Shown in pieces: positions 63,587 to 64,000 of a DNA stretch of 64,000 nt; position 1 is the first letter of the stretch, and each line of letters opens with the position of its first letter. A program made the translations under genes and the position numbers. Location of the stretch: assembly GCF_030767025.1 (NCBI RefSeq), contig NZ_JASITE010000016.1, positions 62,001 to 126,000 of the forward strand. Reading direction: 5' to 3'. The notes under the pieces are model-generated. The model was not told the DNA's origin. It was given only the letters and a program-made list of their open reading frames with translations, and made no database searches. This DNA comes from Nocardia sp. CC227C (GTDB lineage Bacteria > Actinomycetota > Actinomycetes > Mycobacteriales > Mycobacteriaceae).

Positions 63587-64000
63587 GCGATCCGCGCAAG
63601 TTCGATCGTGCCGATGTGGTGCAGGTGTTGTGGCCGACGATCGGCCCGCACACTGCCGAGTCGATTGGCACCGCCGCCGCAGCGATCTCGGAGCTCTGGC
63701 GCTACTTGGCACACGCCACGCATAGCGGGCAGGCCGAGGGGCTGGCGGATCCGGCCGATGTGTACCTGGTGGTTGGCACTCTTCGTGTCGCTACGAGCAG
63801 CGCCATGCAGGTGATGGGGCAGCTCTGCGAATGGGCGATGGCTCTGTCCGAAATTCCGGCCCTGGGACACGACGAAACCGGGGTACAGGCCGCGGAAACC
63901 GCTTCGGACGCCGGATACGCGCTGAACGAAGTGATGCTGCGGCTCCAACAGGTTCGGGATGCACTGGATAAGGCCGCCCAGGGGCTGGGCCACCTCTACC
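63583..64000 (+). CDS. Uncharacterised element protein, 3' truncated by the window edge
   Basis: ATG 63583 overlaps the excisionase stop (ATGA). The frame stays open for 139 codons to the window end, so the gene continues beyond. The visible part is helical and alanine-rich (MSDPRKFDRADVVQVLWPTIGPHTAESIGTAAAAISELWRYLAHATHSGQ...LNEVMLRLQQVRDALDKAAQGLGHLY), with coiled-coil-like segments and no recognised domain. The start and coupling to the excisionase-like gene mark it as part of the same operon of the integrative element. Confidence 0.75.
   Translation, partial: MSDPRKFDRADVVQVLWPTIGPHTAESIGTAAAAISELWRYLAHATHSGQAEGLADPADVYLVVGTLRVATSSAMQVMGQLCEWAMALSEIPALGHDETGVQAAETASDAGYALNEVMLRLQQVRDALDKAAQGLGHLY

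Overview
The window is high-GC actinobacterial DNA. Gene content points to the Mycobacteriales, most likely Nocardia or a close relative: sterol cytochromes P450 that read like CYP125, CYP51 and CYP123, an LGFP-repeat cell-wall protein, a DUF222/HNH (13E12-type) gene, a furA-katA pair, GTG/TTG starts and probable leaderless transcripts. The genus is an inference; no rRNA gene or other marker is present.

Layout. 1-3.4 kb: a truncated dihydrofolate-reductase-family gene, a YjbQ-family gene, and the ask-asd pair of the aspartate pathway. 3.6-5.8 kb: a DarT/DarG DNA ADP-ribosylation toxin-antitoxin pair with less GC-rich codon use; DarG carries an extra C-terminal helicase-like piece. 5.8-22 kb: accessory and housekeeping genes (DUF1275 membrane protein, XRE regulator, serine hydrolase, APC permease, an AAA+ ATPase next to a membrane-anchored TPR protein, furA-katA, a TetR/MFS efflux pair with clustered operators, a hairpin-rich gene-poor stretch, an SGNH-like protein that has lost its catalytic residues, an LLM oxidoreductase).

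22-52 kb is the metabolic core: GMC oxidoreductase, CYP125-like, CYP51 and CYP123-like P450s, a CYP51-type ferredoxin, aldehyde dehydrogenases, SDRs, a FadD19-like acyl-CoA synthetase, an EchA19-like hydratase, an acetoacetate-decarboxylase-fold protein and an uncharacterised 422-aa protein. Palindromes matching the KstR (cholesterol regulon) consensus TnnAACnnGTTnnA lie before several of these genes, which suggests sterol side-chain or related terpenoid oxidation. The block 36.8-43.3 kb resembles the M. tuberculosis Rv0762c-Rv0771 locus, but cyp51 lies 13 kb away beside a TetR gene; a second palindrome (CAGACACGTGTCTG type) appears in front of the TetR gene, cyp51 and the aldA/cyp123 divergent promoter and may tie them together. 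Inserted between are a methyltransferase, an AraC regulator, a VOC protein, the LGFP protein and a glycosyltransferase/methyltransferase/toroid-fold operon.

47.8-58.4 kb: ABC exporter, a MuiA-like DUF4139 protein, a histidine-rich probable copper protein behind a CsoR-like promoter, a DoxX protein, a DUF222/HNH gene with an 18-bp minisatellite, and a small membrane protein. At 58.7 kb the 3' part of a tRNA-Pro(CGG) gene is joined to foreign sequence. I read this as the left attachment site of an integrative element that runs past the window end. Its cargo here is a PIN-domain protein, a 1.2-kb gene-free stretch with two very large inverted repeats, HD, NUDIX and XRE/DUF5919 genes, and an excisionase-like gene.
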